Shown piece by piece: positions 22,444 through 33,998 of a stretch of DNA of 64,000 nucleotides. Under the pieces are notes generated by a model that saw only the letters and a list, made by a program, of their open reading frames with translations, had not been told where the DNA came from and did not search any database. The first letter of the stretch is position 1. Every line of letters begins with the position of its first letter. Both the position numbers and the translations under genes were made by a program. The stretch lies in the NCBI RefSeq assembly GCF_013373865.1, contig NW_023415834.1, forward strand, positions 1 through 64,000, in the 5' to 3' direction. This DNA is from Monomorium pharaonis. Lineage: Eukaryota > Arthropoda > Insecta > Hymenoptera > Formicidae.

Positions 22444-23620
22444 TTTCGGTGTAATCGGAGATTTCCTCTAAATTTTCATAATTAGAATTTTGTGATGTGT
22501 TCATGTCTACGTAATCGTCGTGAGTTTCTATTGAATTGCGATTTTCATTATCAGTATTTTGCGGTGGGGTCTGTGGTAAGGTTCGGTTTTTATTACTAGA
22601 AAAGAATAAGGATTCATCAGAAGAATCGTCTTGATCCGCGTTTATTAATGGGAAAACATGATTCTCAGGTGGGTTTCGCGACAGGGCATCTGCGTTATTA
22701 TTTAAAGTTCCTTTTTTATATTTAATTTCAAAATCGTATTCGGATAATTTGTTGCGCCACTTCCATAAGCGAGAAGACGGATCTTTAATCGAGTTTAGCC
22801 AAACGAGAGGTTTATGGTCGGTAATAATTGTAAAGCGTTTTCCGTACAAGTAAGGTCTGAAATGATTAATACAGTATACTATGGCTAGACATTCTTTTTC
22901 AATTGTAGAGTAGTTCTTTTCTGCAGCATTTAGAATTCGCGAAGTATAGGAAATGGGTAAGTCTTGTCCGACGGGACCTTGACTTAAAACTCCTCCGATA
23001 GCATATCCGGATGCATCGGTCGTGAGAATAAAAGGCTTAGTGAAATCGGGGTATTGGAGTATTGGATTAGAGCACAATGCTAATTTAAGAGTGTTGAATG
23101 AGTCTATTTGTTTTACTTGCCACGAAAAGGTGCTGTTTTTCTTTAATAAGTCTGTGAGAGGTTTTGCGTTTTTAGAAAAATTTGGAATGAAGCGTCTGTA
23201 GTAGCCAGCAAGGCCTAAAAATTGTTTAATGTTCTTAGGAGTTTTGGGAGTAGGGAAATTCATTATTGAGTTGATTTTTCCGGGATCCGGCCTTACGCCG
23301 TTCGATCCAATTATGTGTCCAAGATAGGCTACTTCGTGTCGTAAGAATTCGCATTTATCTGGCTGGAGTTTCAAATTCGCGTTTCTTAAACGTTGCATTA
23401 AGCGGGTGAATTTAATTTCGTGTTCTCGTAAAGATTTTGCGTAGATAACGATATCGTCCATATAAACAAAGAGTTCGTTCCCCTGTAGGCCAGAGAGAAC
23501 GTTGTCCATTAAGCGTTGGAAAGTTGCGGGAGCGTTTTTTAATCCGAATGGCATTCTCTTGAATTGGTAATGACCGTATGGGGTCGAAAAAGCAGTTTTA
23601 GGGGCATCTTTGGATGCCAT
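22379..23620 (-). pseudogene. pol: pol fragment: RT palm/thumb and RNase H
   Basis: Second frame segment. The RT catalytic motif YMDD is at residues 53-56, and the gypsy-type FLGLAGYYRRFI stretch lies at about 134-145. RNase H follows with acidic residues D202 (TDASGYAIGG), E243, D268 and D311 (NNNADALSR). A Ser/Asn/Asp-rich linker of about 90 residues then leads to integrase. Frame breaks at both ends are small indels near 23633 and 22385; element 2 is open at both points. Confidence 0.93.
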
Positions 23621-25368
23621 AGGTATCTGATGAAAACGGAGGCTAAATCTAGTACGGAAAAGTATTTTGCTGATCCCAATTGATCTAGTATGTCAGTAAT
23701 ATTTGGGAGAGGATAGGCATCACCTATTTTTTCGTTTAAGTTCCGATAGTCGATGACTAGTCGCCATCGTTTATTTCCTTGAGAATCAGGTTTCTTGGGG
23801 ACGATCCATAATGGAGAATTGTAAGGAGAAGTGGAATGTTCTATGGAATCGTTTATTAATAAATCGTTAATTTGCTTATTTATTTCTTCTTTATGTACGG
23901 GAGGAAATCTGTATTGTTTTGTATGAACTGGTATATCGTCAGTGGTTGGAATGAAGTGTTCAGCAGCGTTTGTGGCTTCGAGGGGATCACCAGGAAGATG
24001 AAACCTATCTTCGTTTTCATTGATTAGCGTTTTAATATTTTCTATTTCTTCTGGATTTAAATGATCGAGTCTGAGTAGATTAAGAATTGTCGAGGTACGA
24101 TTGTTTTCGAGCGAGTGAGTATATTTGGAATGACATTCAGTCGTATAATGGAAGTATACAGGATTATCGTATGCAGGAACCTCAGGACGTCCTCGGACTC
24201 CTTTGGTATGTGAGTTTGAACGAGTCTCTGAATTAGCAGTAGTAGAATTAATAGAATTAGCGGAATTAGTAACATTGGCAAGAATTACTGAATGCCCTCG
24301 GGTTTCAGTAACATGCTGAAGGACAGAGCTGACACCAAGACTAACATCGGCCTCGTTAGGAGATCCTCGGACTCCTCCGATGTTATCTATACTCTTACAA
24401 GTCACCGGGCTCAGTGACGGGGCTACCGTGTGCCCTCGGGTCTCGGTAGCATGAAGGGGAAGAAGATTGTCATCAAGATTAACGTTGATTTTAGGAGACT
24501 TCCGGTATCTCACAGCGTTATCTTTTTTATCTCCATTAAGGTTCAGGGGGGTTTCAAGATTAAGTGGAACTGTCGCATGCCCTCGGGTTTTGACAGTGTG
24601 TAAAGAATTATTTTCATCACCCAGACTAACATTGGCCTCAAGCGGTTCGATGCCGCTTCCAATGTTATCTATATTATTTTTTAAATGTGTGAGACTCTCA
24701 GGATTTAGTAAACGATTTGGTAAATGAGGGGGAGAGGCAGCTTGTTCAACAGAGGTTGCCGTGTCGAAATCTTGTAGTTCGACGGAAGGGATTCGTACCT
24801 TTTGTTCGCTGTCTGATGTATTAAAAATCGATAAGTAAGCTTTTCCTTTAGAATTTGTGACGATAGCATCTCCCAGGTAAATTTTATCGGCAATTGCGTA
24901 TAGAGGTAAGTATCCAACTTGTTTTTCTACGTTAATAATGTTAACATGAAATGGGGTAACTGATCTAGCTTTAAGAATAATGATTTCGGAGTTAGCGAAA
25001 GGAATTTTTATATCTTGGTAGCTTAGAGATTTATTTTGATAATTAATATTGACAGAGTTTTTCTGGAAGAAAGGGTTTCCTAATATTCCATCGTGTGGAA
25101 GACCAGTGAGGTCGGAGATTACTTGAAATTTGGTTGGCTGGTTGAGTAATAAAATCTCAACGGATCCTATCGAAGAAATTATTTCAGAGGATATGCCTTT
25201 GAATGTAACGATGTCATCTTTATTAATAGTAATGTGGTCTTGTAGGAACCGTGATTTTATTAAGTTAAATGCAGATCCAGAATCAAGCATAAAATTGCAT
25301 TGATTGACTAGATCTGGGGACGAAATGTCGACAGAGGGTAACGCGTGAACGTCTTTTGTTACGTTCAA
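23539..25368 (-). pseudogene. pol: pol fragment: protease, repeat linker, RT fingers
   Basis: First frame segment, -1 relative to gag and overlapping its 3' end. There is no ATG: the open frame passes through TTG at 25368, beside the gag TGA (25367-25365), so -1 ribosomal frameshifting is the expected route, as in other gypsy-type retroviruses. The aspartic protease active site DSG is at 29-31, with GILGNPF at about 94-100. An unusual ~230-residue linker contains three degenerate repeats ending in TRGH. RT starts near residue 450 with RWRLVIDYRNLNEK, and the first catalytic Asp lies in VLDLAS. The frame is lost just after it, near 23633. Confidence 0.92.
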
Positions 25369-26657
25369 GTTGTAGAAACTGTGGCTTGCGGGATTTGGAT
25401 TGTGGCTGCGGAAGTCTGTTGAGATGTTGTCGGACGCGCTATTGCGGAGTCGTTCCGACGGGCGTCTGACATCGGAACGCCCGGGAAGTTTCCCGAATTA
25501 TTTTGTTGTGGTTTTTGTTGCAAGATAACTGGCTGTTGAGTCTGATTCTGGCTTTCTAGTGCCTTACGGTAGGCGAATTTACGACACTCACTCATGAAGT
25601 GACCGGGTGTCTTACAATATTTGCATATTTTACCGGTGGGATAGTTGGGACCGGGCTGTCCAGAGACAAGCGGTCGAATAAATGGTTGCGCGGTGTTACG
25701 ATGTGAAGTTATATTCTGATTTTGTAAATTTGGTACCAAACGAGGTTGTGGAGCGCGATTAGGGAAATCAGCACGCGGAGGATACGGAGGGTTAATTTGT
25801 TTACGAGCCTTCTCTACTTTGAGGGTTTTCGAAAGTTGGATTGCCGTGACAATGGATTCTTCAAGAGAGAAACATCTTTCTAATTTAACGCGTACTAGAA
25901 GGTCTGGAGGTAGGCCGTTAATAAAATTTGTTTTGACTATATGTTCGATTTCTGCTTTCTTATCTTCCGTTATATTTCCGTATCGATCAGATTCTCCGTC
26001 AGTAATTGCGGAACGTAATTCCTGGACGCGAGCGACGTAATCAAAAATATCTTCGTTATGTTTCATGTAGATATTTGCGAGTTCTCCGCGGTATTGGTCA
26101 ACAGATTTGTTCGGGCCGAAAAATTCTTTTAGTCTTCGCGTCAGATCGCGCACGCTACGAAGATCTGCGCCTTCGATGGCTGAGTAAGCGTGACCCTGTA
26201 GTTTATTAGTAATTAATTGCATCAAATAAAATTCATGGTATTCCGGAATGAGGTCTAAAGCACGTTCGCAAATTTTGCTGAATTGAAATACGGACATATT
26301 ACGTCCGTCAAATTTAGGAATAGTATCAATCGCGTCTTTAAAACGAATTGGTGAGTCAAAGTCGTTCCGTCGGGAAGGATTGGGAGATATAGGAGTTGGT
26401 GCGCTCGTATTTGATTGTTGCATTTCGAAAAAACGGGAATTTAACTTTTCTATTTGATCGGGTAGTGCGTTTAATGAAGCTAGCTGTTGTGTTACTTGTT
26501 CCATAATTGCTCGACTTTGTTCTAATTCAAATTGTCTAGCTTCTAGAGTTTCTGTGCGTTCCTTCAATATTCTTTCTTTTTCTTCCAATAATTGAGCGTA
26601 CTTTTCTAATTCTTCTCGCGAAATTGCTTTATCAGATTCAGATCTTGTAATCGGCAT
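25365..26657 (-). CDS. gag: gag polyprotein, 430 aa
   Basis: Open from an ATG at 26657. An N-terminal charged, Glu/Gln-rich region (about 15-85) is strongly predicted coiled coil. A capsid-like helical region follows (about 100-285) with a retrotransposon-gag style core. Then comes a Pro/Asn/Gln-rich segment and a single CCHC zinc knuckle, C345-x2-C348-x4-H353-x4-C358, expected to bind genomic RNA. The C-terminus is Gln-rich. It assembles the particle. Pol follows in the -1 frame. There is no obvious PTAP, PPxY or YPxL late-domain motif here, although Env has a PTAP. The element 2 copy at the window end is broken. Confidence 0.93.
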   Translation of the reverse strand: MPITRSESDKAISREELEKYAQLLEEKERILKERTETLEARQFELEQSRAIMEQVTQQLASLNALPDQIEKLNSRFFEMQQSNTSAPTPISPNPSRRNDFDSPIRFKDAIDTIPKFDGRNMSVFQFSKICERALDLIPEYHEFYLMQLITNKLQGHAYSAIEGADLRSVRDLTRRLKEFFGPNKSVDQYRGELANIYMKHNEDIFDYVARVQELRSAITDGESDRYGNITEDKKAEIEHIVKTNFINGLPPDLLVRVKLERCFSLEESIVTAIQLSKTLKVEKARKQINPPYPPRADFPNRAPQPRLVPNLQNQNITSHRNTAQPFIRPLVSGQPGPNYPTGKICKYCKTPGHFMSECRKFAYRKALESQNQTQQPVILQQKPQQNNSGNFPGVPMSDARRNDSAIARPTTSQQTSAATIQIPQATVSTT

Positions 26658-27571
26658 TTTGAAATATAGTATGTATTAATTACCAGAATATTTTGTATGT
26701 TTGTAGTTTATTAGCCACCAGAGATTTCGTGATATTGTAAATGTCTTTGCTAGGGGCGCTTGGTAAGCTGCCACTAAAGAATTTTGGGTGATTTAAAATT
26801 AAAAACGGAATTGGTTATAATAATTGCAAGATTGTTATTTAGGGCGCGTAGTAAGCTGCCACTAAAAATTTTGTAATCGCCAGAAAATTCGTTTGAAATT
26901 AGATAGCCACCAAAGAATTTCGTGATTCTATTAAAGTTAAGTTGAAATCGAATTTGAGAATTAGAATTTTATTTTAAAATAAGCCACCAGAAAATTTTGA
27001 TATTGGATTAAAACATTCTCTTTCTTATTATTATTTTTATTAAGCCAACAGAAAGTTTGTTATTTGCATTAGGTTTTAAAATGGAAACTGCTAGGGTTTG
27101 TCGTCAAGTGTAATCAAAATTGGTTTTCTATATTTACAATAAGCTACCAGGAGATTTGTGATTCGTGTATTCGAGATTTATTTTTAATGAGTTTAAATAA
27201 AACAGGCTATGAGCGATAGCAAACAAGAAGCAAAAGATAAAAGACAAGATACAAAGGCACAAGAGTTTAATAAATAAGATTTTGTCTTCTTGTTACTTTT
27301 CATTTATGTAATTTGTAATAAAAGCAATTTACAAGGTTTTTGCAAATAAGTAGATCAGGATGTAGTAGTTTTTCGTAATAAAGTTCATTAAAATTGCAAT
27401 TCGAGACACAGTATTAATATTCAATATGTGGTATATATAATATATTATAGCAAGATTCGATAAAGCTGAAAAAAAAAAGATTAAAAATACAATAAAAATG
27501 TTTAAAAGCAAGACCAAATCTCTCTCCTTTCTCACTCAAAGCTTTGCGATTCCTTCTTTTTGGCGTAAAAT
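26658..27571 (-). repeat. gag leader with PBS-half-like repeats
   Basis: The 0.9-kb untranslated leader between PBS and gag contains at least seven diverged copies of the plus-strand phrase 'GCYRCCACYARAGAATTTT', at about 26714, 26767, 26855, 26906, 26983, 27044 and 27143, plus a partial one at 26878. The founder lies at 27583, within the PBS. In sense it reads AAAATTCTCTGGTGGC, i.e. the LTR-proximal spacer plus the first PBS bases. No ORF is present. Spacing is 50-140 bp. Confidence 0.75.
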
Positions 27572-27592
27572 AATCCCACCACGCTGCCACCA
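27572..27592 (-). promoter_or_regulatory. Primer binding site, tRNA-Leu type
   Basis: In sense, starting 16 nt after the LTR end (27609), the sequence reads TGGTGGCAGCG, then TG, then GTGGGATT. From memory, the 3' end of eukaryotic tRNA-Leu(AAG) including CCA is complementary to TGGTGGCAGCG plus GTGGGATT. The match is therefore 11 nt perfect, a 2-nt insertion, then 8 nt. The 16-nt offset from the LTR is larger than usual. The primer assignment needs the host's own tRNA-Leu genes. Confidence 0.7.
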
Positions 27593-27608
27593 GAGAATTT
27601 TTGTGTGT

Positions 27609-30600
27609 TGTTACGGACAAAAATTTCAAAAACCGATTTGTAACGTTCCGTTGAAGACTACTCGATACGGGGGCAGCTTTCGTTCTTTTGTCTAACGGGG
27701 CTCTCAATTTATTTGTTTTAGGGCGACCGCAGCACGTCTGCTTATTTCCCAGGGATACGCCGAGAGCCGGAAGGATCGTTTATCGCGTTTGAGAGAGAAA
27801 TAAATGGGATGAGAGACAGGTTAAATAAACGTGTTTATTATTTATCAATCAGTATTAATCTTCATTTATTGAATACATAACCAATATATATATATATAAT
27901 AAGATAAATAATGAAAAGAGTACGTTGATTACTCGAAATAGTATGTAGTAGATAGACCCAAAATATGCATATGAAACAACTAAATAAAGTAGTGAGTATA
28001 AGTATGTTATTAAGTTATTTATAATCAAGTAAAATATGAATTCATTTAACGTTTAGTCATTTAATAAAAACAAATCGATTTATGAAATCTAATTGATTTA
28101 ACTCTGACTTGAATGATTTTACAACCTGGATAAAAATTATTTACTTTATTGATTGGATAAATTTGTGATGAATATTTCTTGTGTTATTAAGTAGGCTGCC
28201 AGTTCAGCCGAATTCTTGACGTCTGAAGAATGGTTAATTGTGTTAGTGTTTAAGCGTCTTACCTTGTTTTTGTGAAGTACTATGGAGATGAGGGAAAAGA
28301 AAGGTATTGCCTCATGATTATAATTGTTTGTTCAAGATTAATTAATTGTGATAGCTCATTTCAAAATTCATGTAATAAAAGCAAATTCGCTACTAGTCTA
28401 GTGGCGTGAACGTATCCTTGCGACTCTATTCTCGCTCTTGGCGGTATCCCACGTCACATCGGGAGTAAAATAAAAATAAAAAAAAAGAAATAGAGCCAGG
28501 AGTCACCAGACAGGTAGGACATACATTTGAATACTTCCTCAATTGTTCTTTCAGATTTCGCGTATTAGAATAAAAGAAAATCACTGTCAATCAGGGTTTG
28601 TGAACGTATCTTACGACTCCACTCTCGCTAGGCGGTATCCCACGTCACATCGGGAATAAAATAAAATAAAAAAAAGAAGCAGAGTCCGAGATCCAGGTTG
28701 ACAGGATATTTGTAATATAGTTGAATTTATAATTTAAGTATCGGAATATTGTTATTGTTATTCATTTGATTGTCTGAAAGAACTGCGTTAACGAACCGAC
28801 GGATCGTACAGGTATTGTCCCGTGCAAAGTAGATATTAGATATCCGCTTGTTTAGCTTTTTATCACCAGGAGTACCCTCAACGGGCTCCAGTCAGCCAAT
28901 ACCACCAGCTGTTGGGTGACTAAACTCGACTTCTTAATTAAGGAGCCGACGCACAAGACGGTGATCCGTATCAGACGTGTCGCGGTAGACGCGTAATTAT
29001 TTATGGGTTTCAAAATATAGAGGCATATGAGATTAAATTATTTGTTGAAAAGTAGAAGGATGCGATCGGGTTTTATAATTTTTATTTATTTATTTATTCA
29101 GGTAATAATGCTGGAGATCGCATAAAGGTTTAAGGAGTGTGGAAATACTTCAGTTAAATTTCTATATCTAAATTAGTAAAGTAAGCGGAGTTATAATTGG
29201 CAATAATAAAACATGTATAAATGAAAATCAATTATTGTATCAAATATATATGTGTGCATTTAATTCAGTTGGGTCTCGAATGCGTTATGAAATCAAGTAA
29301 ATTGCATGTGAACTTTGAATAATTATTATATTATTTCATGTAAATTATTAGAATCAGTGATTTGAATATTATTTATTATATCTGGCACAAAGTAACGTAG
29401 AATGTTATGATAATAGTTAAATTAGAGATGTACAAGTTGGATATTAAATAGAAATAGAGTAGATATCAAAGTATTAAATCATGGATAAAATTGCATTGAA
29501 TAAAATTAAATCGAATTGGATAGTAGTATGGATTGTATTTAATCAAAGTGAAATATCAGATTTGCTGCATTAAATTGAATTGTGAATTAAATCGGATCGT
29601 AAATTAAATTGCATTAAAATGAATTAAATCAAGTTCAGTGGTGAGTTATTCGTAGTATTGAAATTTAAATTAAATCAAATTAAATCGGGATATCAATGCA
29701 CATTAACATAAATTAAATTAAATCAGATTGCAGAATATGTCACATAAAAGATAAAATAAATCAGAGTATCAGTATATTAAAACATCGGTGTATCAGAAAT
29801 AAAATGTTCATGCATCAATCATGTATCAATAATGTCAAATAAAATGTCAATGTATCAATAAATGTCAAATAAAATGTCAATGTATCAACCAAGCTGTATT
29901 AAGTTAAATTAAATTATAATAAAAATCAAAATGTCAATTGAGTAGTGTTAAATTAGAATTAAATTGTCAAAGTCGCAAATTAAATTGAATTAAATTAAAT
30001 TAAATCGTGATTAAATAATATTAAATTGAATTAAATTGAATTAAATTTCCAAACGGCAGACTGGGGTAATATTGTATAAGTATTTATTCGGTCGTTAAAT
30101 TGTTAAGTATTTAATTATTAAAATAATTTAAAATAATTTAGAATGATGGTCGAAAAGTGATTACGCGCGGCAGAGTGTTCACTTGTAGAGATTGATGACA
30201 GCTTGATTGAGATTATATAAATCAGATAAATAAAATTAATTTAAGTTACTCACCAAAAGGTCTTCGGGGATATATGAATTATTGAGGCTGGATCCCCTTA
30301 TAGTTTTATAAGTCTTTATTTCTTTCAGTTACAATGTTCCTTCTACAGTCGACGAAATGGCGGATGCTTCTTAAGATGGCAGATATGCGGTACAGTGTTG
30401 AAGTTCAGTGCGCAATATGAACACTCAGAGAAACGTGGTGTTGTTACTTGAAAAGACCGGCGCGCAATGCTGATCCGCCGCGGCGCTCGCTTTTATATTG
30501 TTCGAGTTTGTAGGACCGCGGGGTGTGGTACGAAGTAGGAGTTGCATCATTCTCGCTTCTAATTTCAAAGGGTGCCGCGGAATGTCGGCATAATTTTACA

Positions 30601-32655
30601 AAGGATGTACTTGCATCGGATGTTTAGTCTTTCGAGATACAGAAAAATATCATATTACTTTTTGATCAAACAATTTCGCAAGTGACTCACGATGACTCAT
30701 ACCCGAGCGTGAGAATGGAATTTATGCATCTTATGCATATAAAATATTCATTCAAATATTATAACTGTGAAATAAATTATTAATTAATGTTTCTCACGAC
30801 TCGTACGCTTGCGGAGGTTTTATACAATAATATTTCTTTCATTGTAAAGCTTAGTTTTTGCAAAATTTAATTGTTAATAGACGCTACGCATTAATTATTT
30901 GATATTTAACGAAATTAATTATTTATAATACTTATTTGTTGAAATAATGACTCTATATGGTAATATTAATTGATACAAATAGATTTTATATTATTTAGAG
31001 TTCTGTTTTATTAAGATTAATTATTAACTGAGTCTGAATAATTGAATATGCGTACGTAGGTATGTTTTATCAATAAACTAATTGTTAATTAACATTTTTC
31101 TTCGTGGTAACAATTTTTACGTATAGTAGTAGTGGTTCTCAAACGATATATGTAACTTTTATATTTTTAAAACCTTCGCAAGTGTGTTATTAATGAATAT
31201 TTAGTTGCGCGTAATATTTCATTATTCAAGCGTTATAATATTTGCACATATTTCAAATAGGGGTTCCCATCTATTACAGTGGTGATCACCTTAGTGATTC
31301 GCCGCTCTTGAATTTTAGCACTTGTAATAATTTCGATGAGCTAACCTTGAAGGCTTTAGACGTTTGCAATTAATATCGTCAGTGAATATTCTACCTTAAG
31401 TAATATTTCATCGCTGGTGCATATGTGAATTTTATAATAATTTTACATTCTTCTTATAGAGGTTCGCATTTATTACAGTGATGGTCAGCCATCTTGTGTA
31501 CACTGCGATAGCTTCAGCGACATGGCCTTGGGACTTTATTTATTAATTATGCACTTGCAAAAGCCTTAATAATTATTTCTTTAATCAAATCGATTGTTAA
31601 CTAGCTTTACGAATAAATGATAATTGCAAAATTATGTAATTAATAAAGATTATTTATTTATAATTAAATTATTGTTCGTATATATAATATTCTATTTGTT
31701 AATTAGTATTTATGCAAAAAGGTGATTGTTAATTAATATTTATGTTTGGAATAATAATCTAAAATTGATATTAATAATTATTTAATTGTTTATACCATTT
31801 TATATATTATTTAGGCTTCTACAATGGTCTTATGAATATTCTACTGTTAATAATATTTCATGATAGTGATGCAATGATTTTACATTCACCTTCACAAGGG
31901 TGCTCATGTACCATGACGGTTCTCAAGGTGAGAGACTTGTGTTTCAAGGCCTATAGTACTTATAAAGGTCTTTTGGCAGTTGTCCTTGACACTTTAAAAA
32001 TTTATATCTCGTGAACGGTAAGAGATTAAGAGATGGGATTTGGACCATCGTATAGAGGACCTCGAGGACTATGTTTGGCCGAATTTTTGGTCCTCCCGAA
32101 AAATCGGGGTGGGGGTGAAAATTGAAGTTTTTAAAGAGCATCATTTACGGTCGAATCAGGTAAAACGGAGCGTTTTGGCAAGTTTTCGGTTTTTGGGTAA
32201 AAAATGTGAAATTTGTCCCAAAAAATATTGTTTTTTCCAAATTTTTGGAAACATGATTTTTAGTATAAACAAAGTCTGCGACGCTTCTTGGAATTAATTT
32301 GGCAACTCTACCTCTTATGGTTCTCGAGATATTGGCAAAAGTTTTCGGGAATTCTTGGAATTACAGCAGCATTTCCAGGAATTCGTGATGGCTGTGTATG
32401 ACGGGTTTATCATTCGGTAGGCGCTTGTAACAAATGGTAGTATACCATTGTCGGTAATTAGGGAATGGTTATTGATGGTAAGTGCAGGTAAGTTATCGAC
32501 AGTTGGCCCTCTATTGGCAAAGTATACAAGTTAATGGTAAGTTTTTAATAGTAGAGGTACGTTAGTCGGTAACTTATAAGATTTTAGTATTTTAATTTAA
32601 TTTAAAGAATTTTTAAATAAAATGAAACGATTATTGATGCAATTCCTTTACAATC
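27609..32655 (-). mobile_element. Element 1 5' LTR, truncated by ~490 bp
   Basis: Starts TGTTACGG on the plus strand, collinear with 10386-15568, and stops at 'CCTTTACAAT' (32655). There sequence of the family B unit begins in its middle. The missing part is the outer U3 end, including TGTCACG, so no target duplication can be read. Promoter, R and U5 are retained. Confidence 0.92.
30248..30497 (-). promoter_or_regulatory. Element 1 5' LTR promoter and splice donor
   Basis: TATAAAAG at 30497-30490, initiator TCAGCATT ~25 nt downstream, AATAAA signal, and donor GTGAGT at 30253-30248. A transcript from here would cross ~2.6 kb of U5 before the PBS and gag, unless the U5 donor is used to splice. 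Confidence 0.65.
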
Positions 32656-32876
32656 GGGATGAAAACATCTTGATATTATAAAACAAATTAATTTCAAGTC
32701 TTTACTCGAATATACTCTCGATTAATCAGAGACTGTGAGTAAGAGCCATCGGTGCGGCTGACCCGCACGGTCTGCGACGACTGTTTCAGTCCTGATTTAT
32801 CGTAGGTTCATTGTTGCCATTTTAAAATAAGTACGAATTATTATTCTTCGCTATCATAAAAATATTTTCATCACGA

Positions 32877-33343
32877 ATGCCGAAACAGCGACGTGGCGGA
32901 CGTAAATATCAAGTTCGCAGAGTCAAAGCACAATTATACCAGACATTACCTACTCACGGATTTCTCCACTACCTCGGTGTAGAAGGAGATTACGCGGTCG
33001 CGGATAAAACCGAAGCGCTCTCATCCTTGCAGTTAGAGTCAGTGATTACAAATTAGTGCCTATCATTTTCCACGTGCCTCGCATCAGGCCGTCAGACATT
33101 CCTGCCGAAGACCCGCGCTTTGCTGCCTACACCACTCGCCCATCGACAGAGAAGGACGTCCCTGAGCACATTCCGTACAGCTAGTACGAATCTCCGTTGG
33201 GAAGCGGACCTGTCCGACGTGACGCATATTTCTAAGGAGGATCCAAGGTACGAGTTCTACGCATCCAAAATAGGGTAAGTGCCTGGATAAATTCTCAATA
33301 CCGGACAGTGAATTCGGAGTGCCTAGAATCTCGCGAAGAATAG
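32877..33343 (+). pseudogene. 155-aa ORF, frameshifted copy
   Basis: Same gene as 43189-43656, but with several single-base insertions and deletions (near 33030, 33180, 33200-33210 and 33270) that destroy the frame. The changes cluster in short runs and look like uncorrected sequencing errors as much as mutation. Confidence 0.75.
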
Positions 33344-33555
33344 GTCTCGCCATCTTTACGCGGCCACGTGGGCTGAGCGTTGCCTCGCGCCATTTTGTAC
33401 GCCGCGCAACGACGCCGTCGCATCGCTCCGGCTCCCCCACTACCGCCGCTGCAGAAAGCGCCTACTCGAGTCAAACGTCTCCCCTCTACTCAGCGCCGTG
33501 ATTTTCTCTAACCGCCGTTAAATTTAATATTTAATATGCGCCTCGCACAAATATC

Positions 33556-33981
33556 ATGGGCGTGATTAATCGCGTTTCCCCGCGAAAGTACGAAATTCCT
33601 CTTCGTTCACGTGGAATCACAAACGAGATAATTTCGTGCAATAAAGTTTTCCTTTTTCGAAATCGCCTTAATAATTCAATTCTCTGTCACGATTGCATCG
33701 GCGATCAATCGGACCCTAGCAATTACAACGAAGAAATCCGTCACTATATCCGCTGCGGTACTAGTCCTATATATGAAGAGTGCTCCGAATGCTGCGTAAT
33801 CTTAAATACTACTGTCTCATACGACAATTGCAGCGATTGCACCGCGAAATTTGAGTCGTTCATAATACCTGCCCTTTCCGCGCGTTATCACACCCCTTTT
33901 TATAATATTCCGATTACCGTAACCGTCGCACGGTCTATATCTCCATATCGTTTTTCCGATTCTGACGAGGACACCGAGTAA
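33556..33981 (+). CDS. Cys-rich family B protein 1, 141 aa (copy A)
   Basis: The predicted protein is identical to 43867-44292. Cysteine spacing is C28-x15-C44xxC47-x28-C76xxC79-x12-C92xxC95, with extra Cys at 67 and 80, matching the 133-aa accessory ORF of family A. The C-terminus is acidic (Ser/Asp/Glu). It is followed after 17 bp by the related 139-aa ORF. Zinc binding is likely from the CxxC pairs. Function unknown. It stayed open although the neighbouring 155-aa ORF in this copy did not. Confidence 0.75.
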   Translation: MGVINRVSPRKYEIPLRSRGITNEIISCNKVFLFRNRLNNSILCHDCIGDQSDPSNYNEEIRHYIRCGTSPIYEECSECCVILNTTVSYDNCSDCTAKFESFIIPALSARYHTPFYNIPITVTVARSISPYRFSDSDEDTE

Positions 33982-33998
33982 AGAAGAACGAGCGAGTT

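Larger units (their letters stand above)
10386..32655 (-). mobile_element. Family A endogenous retrovirus, element 1 (~22 kb)
   Basis: The sense strand is minus. Order in sense: 5' LTR (32655 to 27609, outer end missing), PBS, leader, gag, pol, 133-aa Cys-rich ORF, 2.2-kb spacer with repeated motif, env, PPT, 3' LTR (16055 to 10386). The internal region is 11,553 bp. Domain order PR-RT-RH-IN-env is that of Ty3/gypsy errantivirus-like retroviruses. The gag and Cys-rich ORFs are open; pol and env carry single-base indels relative to element 2. The two LTRs are nearly identical apart from short indels, implying a recent insertion. The target duplication cannot be tested because the right end is lost at 32655. 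Confidence 0.9.

Noticed and set aside
33084..33501. ORFs of 118 and 60 codons on either strand over the family B coding block
   Set aside because: Shadows of the frameshifted 155-aa gene and GC-rich linker. Absent as such in the cleaner copy at 43189-43860.
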